A stretch of DNA of 64,000 bases. It comes from DAIDJD01 sp035485275. GTDB lineage: Bacteria > Oederibacteriota > JAJYGY01 > DAIDJD01. Below the pieces are notes generated by a model. That model was given only the letters and a program-made list of their open reading frames with translations. It was not told the DNA's origin and did not search any database. Every line of letters begins with the position of its first letter. The first letter of the stretch is position 1. The position numbers and the translations under genes are program-made. Location: positions 54,690-118,689 of the forward strand of contig DATHOE010000024.1 in assembly GCA_035485275.1 (NCBI GenBank), in the 5' to 3' direction. Positions 53,996 to 62,815 of the stretch are shown in pieces.

Positions 53996-54976
53996 TTGAT
54001 CTGGATTTGCGGCGAATGCGGGAAACGGAATCTCAAGTCGTTTTGCGGCGCCTGCGGCGCCGTGAGGTCTCGGCGGAAAGCCTTCTATAAAGCTCCTATT
54101 TTGGGTTGGTTTGCGTTTTACTATTTCATAGCCACTTTGTTTGTCGGCACCGTCATGTTCCTCATCCTTCAAGCCCTTGGTAAGGGTGTTTCAAAATACT
54201 CCGTCGACATAATTTTCCAGATCGAGAATGAATTGCTATTTTTGATCTGGCTCCTTGGCCTGGAACGGGCCGGAACGATGAAGGTATCCAGAATCACGGG
54301 CAAAGTGCCGCGGACGGATTGGCCCCAATATTTTTTGATCGCCCTTTGTCTGACCTATTTCTCGCTTGGTTTCATCTTCATAAGCACGCCCATAGTCCAT
54401 CATTTGGCGCCGGCATGGTGGCGCAAATTTTTTGGAAAACCACGCCCGCGCATTTGGACGGGGTCCGAGAAATCCATCGGGATCGGATGGAGCCTTTTGC
54501 GTTTGGGCCTTATCGCCGGATTTGTCCCGGTTGTAGAAGAGCTGATTTTCAGGGGGCTTATACTGCAGCGCATGGCGGAAAAATGGGGGTGGAAACCTGC
54601 GGTCCTCTGCAGTTCCGCCTTGTTCGCCTTCGCCCATAATTCGGTCGCCGGCTTGCCGGGCCACTTTGTTTTTGGCCTATTCATGGCTTTGCTTTATTTG
54701 AGGACGAGAAGCCTCTGGGTCCCCATTTTCTGCCATATGCTGAATAACCTGCTGGTCGAACGGTGGCTGTGGTACGGGAATCAAACGCAGGATAACCCCG
54801 TTTTTAAATTCTATATGCTTCATTCCCAATGGATGGGATTGGTGATGCTGATCTTCACCATTCCGCCATTGGTTTATTGGCTGAATCAGTTCTGGCCGCG
54901 GAGCAAACCGCGCATGCCCTATGCCGTGAATCGGACCCAAACAAACTATCAGGGATCAAAGCTCAAGCGAACTTGA
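53996..54976 (+). CDS. CPBP-family intramembrane protease with N-terminal zinc ribbon
   Basis: The 326-residue protein begins at a TTG with a zinc ribbon (Cys5, Cys8, Cys17, Cys20), followed by about eight helices. The CPBP (CAAX/Abi) motifs are present: EELIFRG with Glu181, Glu182 and Arg186, FAFAHNS with His214, and FCHMLNN with His247. Members cleave prenylated or membrane substrates, mature bacteriocins or give immunity. Base composition is clearly lower in GC than neighbours, suggesting recent acquisition. No bacteriocin gene was seen next to it. Confidence 0.85.
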   Translation: MIWICGECGKRNLKSFCGACGAVRSRRKAFYKAPILGWFAFYYFIATLFVGTVMFLILQALGKGVSKYSVDIIFQIENELLFLIWLLGLERAGTMKVSRITGKVPRTDWPQYFLIALCLTYFSLGFIFISTPIVHHLAPAWWRKFFGKPRPRIWTGSEKSIGIGWSLLRLGLIAGFVPVVEELIFRGLILQRMAEKWGWKPAVLCSSALFAFAHNSVAGLPGHFVFGLFMALLYLRTRSLWVPIFCHMLNNLLVERWLWYGNQTQDNPVFKFYMLHSQWMGLVMLIFTIPPLVYWLNQFWPRSKPRMPYAVNRTQTNYQGSKLKRT

Positions 54977-54984
54977 CACTCTAT

Positions 54985-55015
54985 GGCACCCCGTTTTAAG
55001 GTGCCCTTGGGTGCC
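54985..55015 (+). terminator. weak inverted repeat after the CPBP gene
   Basis: GGCACCC (54985-54991) and GGGTGCC (55009-55015) form a 7-base stem with a 17-base loop just past the CPBP stop. There is no T tract, so termination would be weak. Low confidence. Confidence 0.3.
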
Positions 55016-55122
55016 ACGGGGGCGCCCGCCCGCCCAAGAGGATCTCACCCCGTTTCCACCCAAAACACGTCTCTCTTTTGTCAGCCCATCGCGGGAAGGG
55101 CAGCCACGACAAAGGAGTTTTT

Positions 55123-55575
55123 GTGAAACATTCGCGTCTGGAAGAGCTGCGGACCCGGGCCAAAATACGGGTCAAGAACGCCGAAAAAACCGGAACGACC
55201 CTCAGCCTCAAACAAGCCCTGGAAGAAAGCGCCCGGAAGCAGGGATACGCGGACTGGCGTGACCTGAAGCGGAACCTGGAATGGATGGACGCGGTCTATC
55301 CCGAAGGTTTTTCGCGGATGCTGAACCTGTGGTTCTCCACGACGAACGAAGGGCGCGCCTATTTGAAGACCAAGGGCGGAACGCTCATCCCCTACGGCAA
55401 GCAATGCTTCATCTGCGACACGGACTATCTGGCCCAGTTGGGCCTGGATCCCCAGGATCCGGACCTCAAGGCCGTGGGCCCCGACTGGAGCGCCCCGGTC
55501 GAGGCCTCCGCATGGCGGAGATTGACGGCCAGACTGCTGAAGTCCGGGAAGGGAAGCAAGCGCGGCAACGCATGA
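55123..55575 (+). CDS. hypothetical protein with short helical N-terminal module
   Basis: The GTG at 55123, with AAAGGAG five bases upstream, gives 150 residues. The N-terminal part (LEELRTRAKIRVKNAEKTGT, LKQALEESARKQGYADWRDL) resembles a small helical unit seen at the start of many plasmid or phage-type proteins, in which A-R-x-x-G-Y-x-x-W precedes variable domains. The C-terminal part (CFICDTDYLAQLGLDPQDP) is unrecognised and has two cysteines. Its function is unknown. It is convergent with an aldo/keto reductase. Confidence 0.7.
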   Translation: MKHSRLEELRTRAKIRVKNAEKTGTTLSLKQALEESARKQGYADWRDLKRNLEWMDAVYPEGFSRMLNLWFSTTNEGRAYLKTKGGTLIPYGKQCFICDTDYLAQLGLDPQDPDLKAVGPDWSAPVEASAWRRLTARLLKSGKGSKRGNA

Positions 55576-55602
55576 TCGCCCGCGGGGGACTCCCTCCGGG
55601 TT

Positions 55603-56604
55603 TCAACCCAGGGCCGTGACCGCGTGCGGCACATAGGGCGTTTCCAGGGACTTCAGCTCTTCTTCGCTCAGCTTCAAATCCAGGCCTGCCACGGCGTCCT
55701 CGAGGTGCGCCATCTTGGTGGCCCCCACGATGGGCGCCGTCAGGCCGGGCCTTTGCAGCAGCCAGGCCAGGGCCACGGAGGCGTGGCGGGCGCCGCGGGC
55801 CTTGGCCACCGCATCCACGGCCTCCAGCACTGGCGCGTCGGCCTGCGCCTGGGGCAAGTAAAGGTTGCGGGTGAAGCGGTCCGTCTCCAGGCGTTTGGTC
55901 GCCGGCGCCTGCGGGGGCCGGGCCAGCAGGCCACGGGCGAGCGGGCTCCAGGGGATGAGCCCCACCCCCTGGTCCAGGCACAGGGGGTTCATGTCCCGCT
56001 CCTCCTCGCGGTAGAGCAGGTTGTACTGGTTTTGCATGCTCACAAAGGTCGTCCATCCGTTCCCGCGCGCCGCGGCCTGGGCCTTGGCGAACTGCCAGGC
56101 CCACATGCTGGAGGCGCCGATGTAGCGGGCCTTGCCCGAGCGCACCACGTCGTGCAGGGCCTGCATGGTCTCCTCGATGGGCGTGGCGGGGTCCCAACGG
56201 TGGATTTGGTAGAGGTCCACGTAGTCCATGCCCAGGCGCCTCAGGCTGGCGTCGATCTCATGCAGGATGGCTTTGCGCGAGAGCCCGCCGCCGTTGGGGC
56301 CGGGCCGCATCTGGCCCCAGACCTTGGTGGCCACCACCAAGTCCTCGCGCTTGGCCATGTCGCGCAGGGCCCTGCCCGTGACTTCCTCGCTGGCTCCGTA
56401 GCTGTAGACGTTGGCCGTGTCGAAGAAGTTGATGCCCAGCTCCAGGGCGCGCTTATAGAAGGGCCGGGACTCGTCCTCCTTGAGGGCCCAGTCCAGCTTG
56501 AGGAGGGCGCCGGGGATCGTGCGGTCGGGATCCCCGTAGCTCATGCATCCCAGGCAGATGCGCGAGACGGACAGTCCGGTGTTGCCGAGACGGGTGTAGA
56601 TCAT
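55603..56604 (-). CDS. aldo/keto reductase, second type
   Basis: The 333-residue AKR belongs to the YajO/YhdN-like group rather than that of the other AKR in this window (identity is low). The tetrad is Asp and Tyr in FFDTANVYSYG, Lys in VVATKVWGQ, and His in DLYQIHRWDP. The N-terminal IYTRLGNTGLSVSRICLGCM is typical. It ends 27 bases from the hypothetical gene at 55123-55575 and lies 51 bases from the toxin gene upstream. Substrate unknown. Confidence 0.9.
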   Translation of the reverse strand: MIYTRLGNTGLSVSRICLGCMSYGDPDRTIPGALLKLDWALKEDESRPFYKRALELGINFFDTANVYSYGASEEVTGRALRDMAKREDLVVATKVWGQMRPGPNGGGLSRKAILHEIDASLRRLGMDYVDLYQIHRWDPATPIEETMQALHDVVRSGKARYIGASSMWAWQFAKAQAAARGNGWTTFVSMQNQYNLLYREEERDMNPLCLDQGVGLIPWSPLARGLLARPPQAPATKRLETDRFTRNLYLPQAQADAPVLEAVDAVAKARGARHASVALAWLLQRPGLTAPIVGATKMAHLEDAVAGLDLKLSEEELKSLETPYVPHAVTALG

Positions 56605-56655
56605 TGGAGGTCCGCAGAGGACGGAATTGGTGGGCAGAGCCAGCGTAGGGGTGGT

Positions 56656-57000
56656 TTAGCGCCCCAATACAATATCAATGCCTGCCAACAATTGTTCCAT
56701 GTGCTTGCTTGTTAATTTGCCGACGCGCTCGGTGAGCGCGTCCTTATCCAAAGCCGTTAATTGGGAGACCTTGGCCACCGATTCTTTGTCCAAACCGCTG
56801 ATTTTTGCCGTTAGGGGCATGTTGCCGGGGGCCTCAGCCCACTTTAGATTGCTCGTCAGGGGAACGCACAAGACCGTCGAAATGCGGCTTCGGTTCAAAG
56901 CGTCGCCCTGCACCACCAAAACCGGACGCCTGAAGCCTGGGCCCGGACCGACAGGGTCGGCGAGATCGGCCCACCACACTTCGCCTTGTTGTATTACCAC
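56656..57000 (-). CDS. mazF: MazF/PemK-family endoribonuclease toxin
   Basis: The 114-residue toxin starts at a GTG that overlaps the antitoxin by 7 bases. It has the PemK/MazF pattern: QQGEVWWADLADPVGPGPGF, RRPVLVVQGDALNRSRISTV, then VPLTSNLKWAEAPGNMPL and DKESVAKVSQLTALDK. The conserved R-P-V-L-V-V and the L-T-S-N segment are intact, so it is probably an active mRNA interferase. It is the second gene of a two-gene module. Confidence 0.93.
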   Translation of the reverse strand: MVIQQGEVWWADLADPVGPGPGFRRPVLVVQGDALNRSRISTVLCVPLTSNLKWAEAPGNMPLTAKISGLDKESVAKVSQLTALDKDALTERVGKLTSKHMEQLLAGIDIVLGR

Positions 57001-57230
57001 TCGCTGCGCTCGGCGATACGGCGGACGGCGCGACGGCGAAACTCGTCGTTTTCTTTGCCCACCCTTGCGATAACTTGGTCCATAGCTTCGGTGACCTTGT
57101 CCGGTGTGTGCTTTGCCAAGAACTCAGCCATCGCGCGCGCATACAGATTGCTGCGCGAGGTCTGGGCTTTTTTGACAAAAGCCTCCGCTTCGGCGAAGAC
57201 ATCATTGGGAATGGATATAGCCAGCTTCAT
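56994..57230 (-). CDS. mazE: MazE-like ribbon-helix-helix antitoxin
   Basis: The 78-residue antitoxin begins with an RHH unit (MKLAISIPNDVFAEAEAFVK, then SRSNLYARAMAEFLAKH), followed by a charged C-terminal toxin-binding tail (EFRRRAVRRIAERSEW). It is immediately upstream of and overlapping the toxin. The predicted promoter ends about 7 bases before the ATG, so the mRNA may have almost no leader; the AAAGG just before the ATG is too close to serve as a normal ribosome site. Confidence 0.88.
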   Translation of the reverse strand: MKLAISIPNDVFAEAEAFVKKAQTSRSNLYARAMAEFLAKHTPDKVTEAMDQVIARVGKENDEFRRRAVRRIAERSEW

Positions 57231-57237
57231 GCCTTTA

Positions 57238-57267
57238 GTAATACCATAGGTAATACTTTTTTGTCAA
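57238..57267 (-). promoter_or_regulatory. MazEF promoter with repeated GTATTAC element
   Basis: On the minus strand, consensus -35 TTGACA (57262-57267) and TATTAC (57238-57243) are 18 bases apart. Two direct copies of GTATTAC, 12 bases from start to start, overlap the spacer and -10, a likely binding site for the RHH antitoxin in autoregulation. Confidence 0.65.
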
Positions 57268-57372
57268 GCTGTGCGGGATAAGGGCTGGCTTCGCGCCGGC
57301 GCATATAAATCTTGTGGCGGACCGATTCCGTAAGGTTTTTAAGGGCTTTAGAAGGCCTGGGGACGGGCCGCC

Positions 57373-57401
57373 TTGACGCACCCCCCGACCCGAAGTATCT
57401 T
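57373..57401 (+). promoter_or_regulatory. sigma70-like promoter for the 57432 gene run
   Basis: TTGACG (57373-57378) and TATCTT (57396-57401) are separated by 17 bases, 31 bases before the ATG at 57432. This is the best housekeeping-type promoter in the second half of the window and may drive the run up to the gcv genes. Confidence 0.6.
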
Positions 57402-57431
57402 CTTTATCCCTAAGGTTTTTTCGGGAGTGCC

Positions 57432-57863
57432 ATGGCAGCCTTGGCCGCGAAAGACCACCTCAGTGAGGTGGTGGGGCTGAAGAACGACATCGTCAACGCG
57501 GTGTTCTCCTGCCCCCAATGCAAGACCGACGTGACCATTTCGCGCTGGCAGGTGCAGGGCGAATTGCCGATCCTCTGCGCCCGCTGCAACAGCCGTTACA
57601 GCGTCCGCGGCGAGGAGCTGGTGGACCATAACCGGCCCCTGGAATACTTCCCGGAGCACTGGCAGGACGGCAAGCCCCAGCCCCAGGCCACCGGCTACAA
57701 GGTCATGGTGGGCCTGGACGCGGTCCAAAAGGCCACGCCCCTGCCCAAGGACTCCTGGACCCTGGTCATGAAGCCGGAACTGGCCCCCAAGCCCGCCCCG
57801 GCCCCCGCGCCACCGGCCGCAGCTCCGGCCCCCGCCGCCGAAGCGCCCAAAACCGAACCCTAG
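57432..57863 (+). CDS. small zinc-ribbon protein with Pro/Ala tail
   Basis: The 143-residue protein has one zinc-ribbon-like unit, FSCPQCKTD (Cys27, Cys30) and LCARCNSR (Cys49, Cys52), as in MJ0042-type or LSD1-like fingers of bacterial membrane-associated proteins. The middle contains VDHNRPLEYFPEHWQD. The C-terminal ~30 residues are Pro/Ala-rich. GGGAG precedes the ATG. No membrane segment was found. Function unknown; it is the first gene after a clear promoter. Confidence 0.7.
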   Translation: MAALAAKDHLSEVVGLKNDIVNAVFSCPQCKTDVTISRWQVQGELPILCARCNSRYSVRGEELVDHNRPLEYFPEHWQDGKPQPQATGYKVMVGLDAVQKATPLPKDSWTLVMKPELAPKPAPAPAPPAAAPAPAAEAPKTEP

Positions 57864-57903
57864 GGCTGAGCAGCCCGTCTCCGCCACCCGTCAGGAGCAC
57901 ACC

Positions 57904-58494
57904 ATGCCAAGCACATTGACCCTCACCCAAGGGACCGCAGCCTTCAAGGAATGGGCCGTGTCCTGCGAGGCCCTGGGCCTCGGCGAGCAGGTCATGATCT
58001 TCCGCAAGGGCGGCATCAAGGAAAAGGGGCGGACCTTCACCATGGACCACCCCAGCTTCTTCCTGTATCCGACCTTCGAGCACCAGGACCGCGAAAGCAT
58101 CAAGCCGCGCTGGCACGCCCTGCTCGACCAAGCCCTGGCCGCCAAGCCGGAGCTCGGCGCGGTGCAGGTGAAGTATTGGGCCAAGGTCGACGAGGCCTGG
58201 GCCCTGGACAGCATGGCCCCCGTGTTCGGGCAGGACGACAACCACATCTACAGCGAGCAGAGCGTCAAGGACCGCTGGGAGTGGCAGGGAAGCAAGCCGC
58301 TCTGGCTCCTGCTGCTGCGCGTGTACCGCCTCAAGGAGGCCCTGGACCTGGAAGTGCTCGAGGACTACACCGGCTGCAAGAGCTGGATCGACCTGAGCCT
58401 GCCCGCCGCGGCCCCGGGCCTGGCCTGCGAGCCGGTGCTGGACGACGCGGCCTACGCGGCCATGGCGGCCAAGGTGAGGGCCCGGCTTGTATAA
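57904..58494 (+). CDS. DUF1802 family protein
   Basis: The 196-residue protein matches DUF1802: FKEWAVSCEALGLGEQVMIF, RKGGIKEKGRTF, HPSFFLYPTFEHQ, WLLLLRVYRLKEALDL and YTGCKSWIDL. The family is widespread in cyanobacteria, deltaproteobacteria and others, but its activity is not known. It overlaps the following ferredoxin gene by 8 bases. Being next to a ferredoxin and a ThiF/MoeB-rhodanese gene points to a role in sulfur or cofactor metabolism, an inference. Confidence 0.88.
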   Translation: MPSTLTLTQGTAAFKEWAVSCEALGLGEQVMIFRKGGIKEKGRTFTMDHPSFFLYPTFEHQDRESIKPRWHALLDQALAAKPELGAVQVKYWAKVDEAWALDSMAPVFGQDDNHIYSEQSVKDRWEWQGSKPLWLLLLRVYRLKEALDLEVLEDYTGCKSWIDLSLPAAAPGLACEPVLDDAAYAAMAAKVRARLV

Positions 58495-58747
58495 GATAGA
58501 GTTCACCAAGTCCGCCCGTACAGTGGACTGTTCCGGACAGATGACCGTGTTGGAGGCCGCCCAGGAGGCAGGGCTGCCGGACTTGCCCTATTCCTGCCAG
58601 GGCGGCACCTGCCGCACCTGCGCGGTGAAGGGCGAGGGCGAGATGGAGACCGAGGAAATGCTCGCCCTGACGCCTGCGGAGATCCTGGCCGGCTGGCGTC
58701 TGACCTGCGTGGCCTATCCGCGCGGGGACTGCAAATTCGATTTATAG
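58487..58747 (+). CDS. plant-type 2Fe-2S ferredoxin
   Basis: The 86-residue protein begins at a TTG inside the DUF1802 gene; no ATG is nearby in frame. The cluster ligands are Cys37, Cys42 and Cys45 in YSCQGGTCRTCAVKG, and Cys74 in WRLTCVAYPRGD. This is the C-x4-C-x2-C...C pattern of plant-type ferredoxins. It would pass electrons to a partner enzyme, possibly a neighbouring or radical-SAM enzyme. It ends 9 bases before the MoeZ-like gene. Confidence 0.9.
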   Translation: MYKIEFTKSARTVDCSGQMTVLEAAQEAGLPDLPYSCQGGTCRTCAVKGEGEMETEEMLALTPAEILAGWRLTCVAYPRGDCKFDL

Positions 58748-58756
58748 GGGATTTCC

Positions 58757-59908
58757 ATGTCGACCTTGAGCAACGAAGAAATTCTGCGTTATTCCCGCCA
58801 CCTCATCATGCCGGAAGTGGGCATGGCCGGTCAGGAAAAGCTTAAGGCCTCCTCGGTCCTGCTCATCGGCGCGGGCGGCCTGGGTTCGCCCCTGGGGATG
58901 TACCTGGCCGCGGCCGGGGTGGGCAGGCTGGGCATCATGGACTTCGACGTGGTCGACCACAGCAACCTGCACCGCCAGGTGATCCACGCCACGTCCAGCG
59001 TGGGCAGACCTAAGGTGGAGAGCGCCAAGGCGCGCATCGCCGAGATCAACCCGAATGTCGAGGTGCGGACCTACAACGAGGCCGTGAACCGCACGAACAT
59101 CCTGGGGATATTGAAGGATTATGACGTCGTCATCGACGGGACCGACAACTTCCCCACCCGCTATCTGGTCAACGACGCGGCCGTCATGCTGGGCAAGGCC
59201 AACATCTACGGCAGCATCTTCCGCTTCGACGGGCAGGTGACCGTCTTCGACCCCAAGCGCGGCGGCCCCTGCTACCGTTGCCTCTACCCGGAACCGCCCC
59301 CCCCGGGCATGGTGCCGAGCTGCGCCGAGGGCGGCGTGCTGGGCGTGCTGCCCGGCAGCGTGGGCCTGCTGCAGGCCACCGAGGCCATCAAGCTCATCAT
59401 CGGCCAGGGCAAGCCCCTGATCGGGCGCCTGCTCCTGTTCAACGCGCTCGACATGAGCTTCCGGGAGCTCAAGATCCGCCGCGACAAGAGCTGCCCCATC
59501 TGCGGGGACCATCCGACCATCAAGGAGCTCATCGACTACGAGCAGTTCTGCGGCATGGGCCGCGGCAACGAGGAGGCCCATGAGGCCTCCGGCGCGGAGA
59601 TCGACGCCCTGACCCTGAAGGAATGGAAGGACGCCAAGAAGAAATTCGTGCTGGTGGACGTGCGCGAGCCCCAGGAATGGGACATCGCCAAGATCGACGG
59701 CGCCAAGCTCATCCCCCTGGGCCAGCTGCCCTCGCGGGTCAACGAGCTGGACACGGCCGACGAGATCGTCCTGCAGTGCCACCACGGCAGCCGCAGCGCC
59801 CGCGCCCAGGCCATCTTGGGCAAGTTCGGCTTCAGGAAGACCTACAACCTCGCCGGCGGCATCGATTCCTGGGCCGTGGACGTGGAACCCGGCATGCCGC
59901 GGTATTGA
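58757..59908 (+). CDS. moeZ: MoeB/ThiF adenylyltransferase with rhodanese domain (MoeZ-like)
   Basis: The 383-residue E1-like enzyme activates the C-terminus of a small sulfur-carrier protein and sulfurates it. The nucleotide motif is GAGGLG (38-43), zinc ligands are Cys172/Cys175 (CYRC) and Cys246/Cys249 (CPIC), and the catalytic Cys is Cys189 (PSCAEGG). The C-terminal rhodanese domain (~278-383) has active-site Cys341 in QCHHGSRS. AGGGGA precedes the ATG. A cysteine synthase is far upstream at 3602. The carrier protein is not in this window. Confidence 0.94.
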   Translation: MSTLSNEEILRYSRHLIMPEVGMAGQEKLKASSVLLIGAGGLGSPLGMYLAAAGVGRLGIMDFDVVDHSNLHRQVIHATSSVGRPKVESAKARIAEINPNVEVRTYNEAVNRTNILGILKDYDVVIDGTDNFPTRYLVNDAAVMLGKANIYGSIFRFDGQVTVFDPKRGGPCYRCLYPEPPPPGMVPSCAEGGVLGVLPGSVGLLQATEAIKLIIGQGKPLIGRLLLFNALDMSFRELKIRRDKSCPICGDHPTIKELIDYEQFCGMGRGNEEAHEASGAEIDALTLKEWKDAKKKFVLVDVREPQEWDIAKIDGAKLIPLGQLPSRVNELDTADEIVLQCHHGSRSARAQAILGKFGFRKTYNLAGGIDSWAVDVEPGMPRY

Positions 59909-59910
59909 GG

Positions 59911-61002
59911 ATGAAGCAGACGCCCCTCAGAGCCTGGCACGTCGCACACGGGGCTTCGCTGGTCGATTTCGGCGGCTGGGACATGCCGGTCAGCTACGGC
60001 CCCATCGGCCCGGAGCACATGGCCACGCGCAAGGAGGCGGGGCTCTTCGACATCGGGCACATGGGCCAGATCCTGGTCGCCGGTCCGCGCGCGCTGGAAT
60101 ATCTGCAGGCCATGACCACCAACGACGTCTCCCGCCTGGGGGACGGACGCATGCAGTACAGCCTCCTGCCCAACGAGGGCGGGGGCCTTTATGACGACAT
60201 CATCGTCAGCCGTCTCTCCCCGCAGCTCTATTACGTGGTCGTCAACGCCTCCAACACCATGACGGACCTGGCCTGGATGTTCTCCCGGGCCGCTTCCTTC
60301 GGCGTCAGCGTGGAGCTGTGGAAGGGCCGCACCCTGCTGGCCCTGCAGGGGCCCCGGGCCCAGAGCCTGCTGCAGCCCCTGGTGAGCGCCCCCCTCGACT
60401 CCCTGGCCTATTACCACCTGCGCGAGGACCGGGTCTGCGGGGTGGAGGCCCTGGTCTCGCGCAGCGGATACACCGGCGAGGACGGCTTCGAGATCAGCCT
60501 GCCCGAGGTGTCCGTGGAAAAGGTCTGGCTGGAGCTGCTGGCCTCCGGCCGGGCCCGGCCGGTGGGCCTGGGCGCGCGCAACACCCTGCGCCTCGAGGCG
60601 GCCTACCCGCTCTACGGCCACGAGATCGACGCGGAGCACAGCCCCTATGAGGCCGGCCTGGGCTGGGTGATCAAGCCGGACAAGGGCGAGTTCACGGGCA
60701 AGGCGGCCATGCTGGCCACGAAGGCCGCGCCCGCGCGGCGCCTGGCCGGCTTCCGCCTGCTGGACAAGGGCGTGGCCCGCGACGGCTACGCCGTGGTCGA
60801 CGCCTCGGCCAAGCCCATCGGCCAGGTGACCTCCGGCGCGCCCAGCCCCAGCCTCGACAACGCCTGCATCGGCCTGGCCTACCTCCCCCCGGCCCTGGCC
60901 GTCGCGGGCGGCCGCATCCATATCGACGTGCGCGGACGCGCCCTGGCCGCCGAGGTCGTGAAGACGCCTTTTGTGCCTTCCAAGGTGCGCAAGAACGGTT
61001 AA
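59911..61002 (+). CDS. gcvT: aminomethyltransferase, glycine cleavage T protein
   Basis: The 363-residue T protein takes the aminomethyl group from lipoyl-H and yields methylene-tetrahydrofolate and ammonia. It begins MKQTPLRAWHVAHGASLVDF, with GGWDMPVSYG and LFDIGHMGQILVAGPRALEY, and has the folate-binding RSGYTGEDGFEISLPE and LRLEAAYPLYGHEID. The conserved Asp for catalysis lies in TNDVSRLGDGRMQYSLL. It begins 2 bases after the MoeZ-like gene. No glycine riboswitch has room here. Confidence 0.95.
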   Translation: MKQTPLRAWHVAHGASLVDFGGWDMPVSYGPIGPEHMATRKEAGLFDIGHMGQILVAGPRALEYLQAMTTNDVSRLGDGRMQYSLLPNEGGGLYDDIIVSRLSPQLYYVVVNASNTMTDLAWMFSRAASFGVSVELWKGRTLLALQGPRAQSLLQPLVSAPLDSLAYYHLREDRVCGVEALVSRSGYTGEDGFEISLPEVSVEKVWLELLASGRARPVGLGARNTLRLEAAYPLYGHEIDAEHSPYEAGLGWVIKPDKGEFTGKAAMLATKAAPARRLAGFRLLDKGVARDGYAVVDASAKPIGQVTSGAPSPSLDNACIGLAYLPPALAVAGGRIHIDVRGRALAAEVVKTPFVPSKVRKNG

Positions 61003-61047
61003 AATGCCCGCGTCGCGCATCCGTGGACCGTTCTCCAAAGGAAGCCC

Positions 61048-61434
61048 ATGCCCACCCCCACCGACCGCCTTTACACCAAGACCCATGAATGGATCAAGTT
61101 CGAGGGCGACGGCGCCAGCGTCGGACTCACCGAGTTCGCGGTGCACGCCATCAAGGACATCGTCTTCCTGGAGCTGCCGGAGGCGGGCAGGACCCTGGAG
61201 GCCGGCAAGCCCTTCGGCGTCATCGAGAGCGTCAAGGCCGTGTTCGACCTGAACGCGCCCATGGGCGGCAAGATCGTCTCCACCAACGACGAGGTGGAGT
61301 GCGAATTCGCCCCCTTGTCCGAGGATCCCTACGGGAAGGGCTGGCTGCTGAAGCTGTCCCAGCTGAGCGGGGACAAGGCCGCCTTGCTGGACGCCGCGGC
61401 CTACGACAAGCATTGCGCCGAGGATCACCACTAG
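61048..61434 (+). CDS. gcvH: glycine cleavage system H protein
   Basis: The 128-residue carrier protein shuttles the aminomethyl group on a lipoyl arm. The lipoylated lysine is Lys63 in VIESVKAVFDLNAP. The N-terminal YTKTHEWIKFEGDGASVGLT and the C-terminal EDPYGKGWLLKLSQ are standard. AAAGGAAG precedes the ATG. Its lipoyl group would be completed by LipA, encoded at 43452-44342. Confidence 0.97.
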   Translation: MPTPTDRLYTKTHEWIKFEGDGASVGLTEFAVHAIKDIVFLELPEAGRTLEAGKPFGVIESVKAVFDLNAPMGGKIVSTNDEVECEFAPLSEDPYGKGWLLKLSQLSGDKAALLDAAAYDKHCAEDHH

Positions 61435-61447
61435 AAAGGTTTTGTCC

Positions 61448-62806
<1,359 letters not shown>

Positions 62807-62815
62807 AGGAATCCC

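Noticed and set aside
59880..59925. Glycine riboswitch before gcvT
   Set aside because: gcvT begins 2 bases after the MoeZ-like stop; there is no room, and no aptamer-like structure was seen at the upstream promoter (57275-57431).
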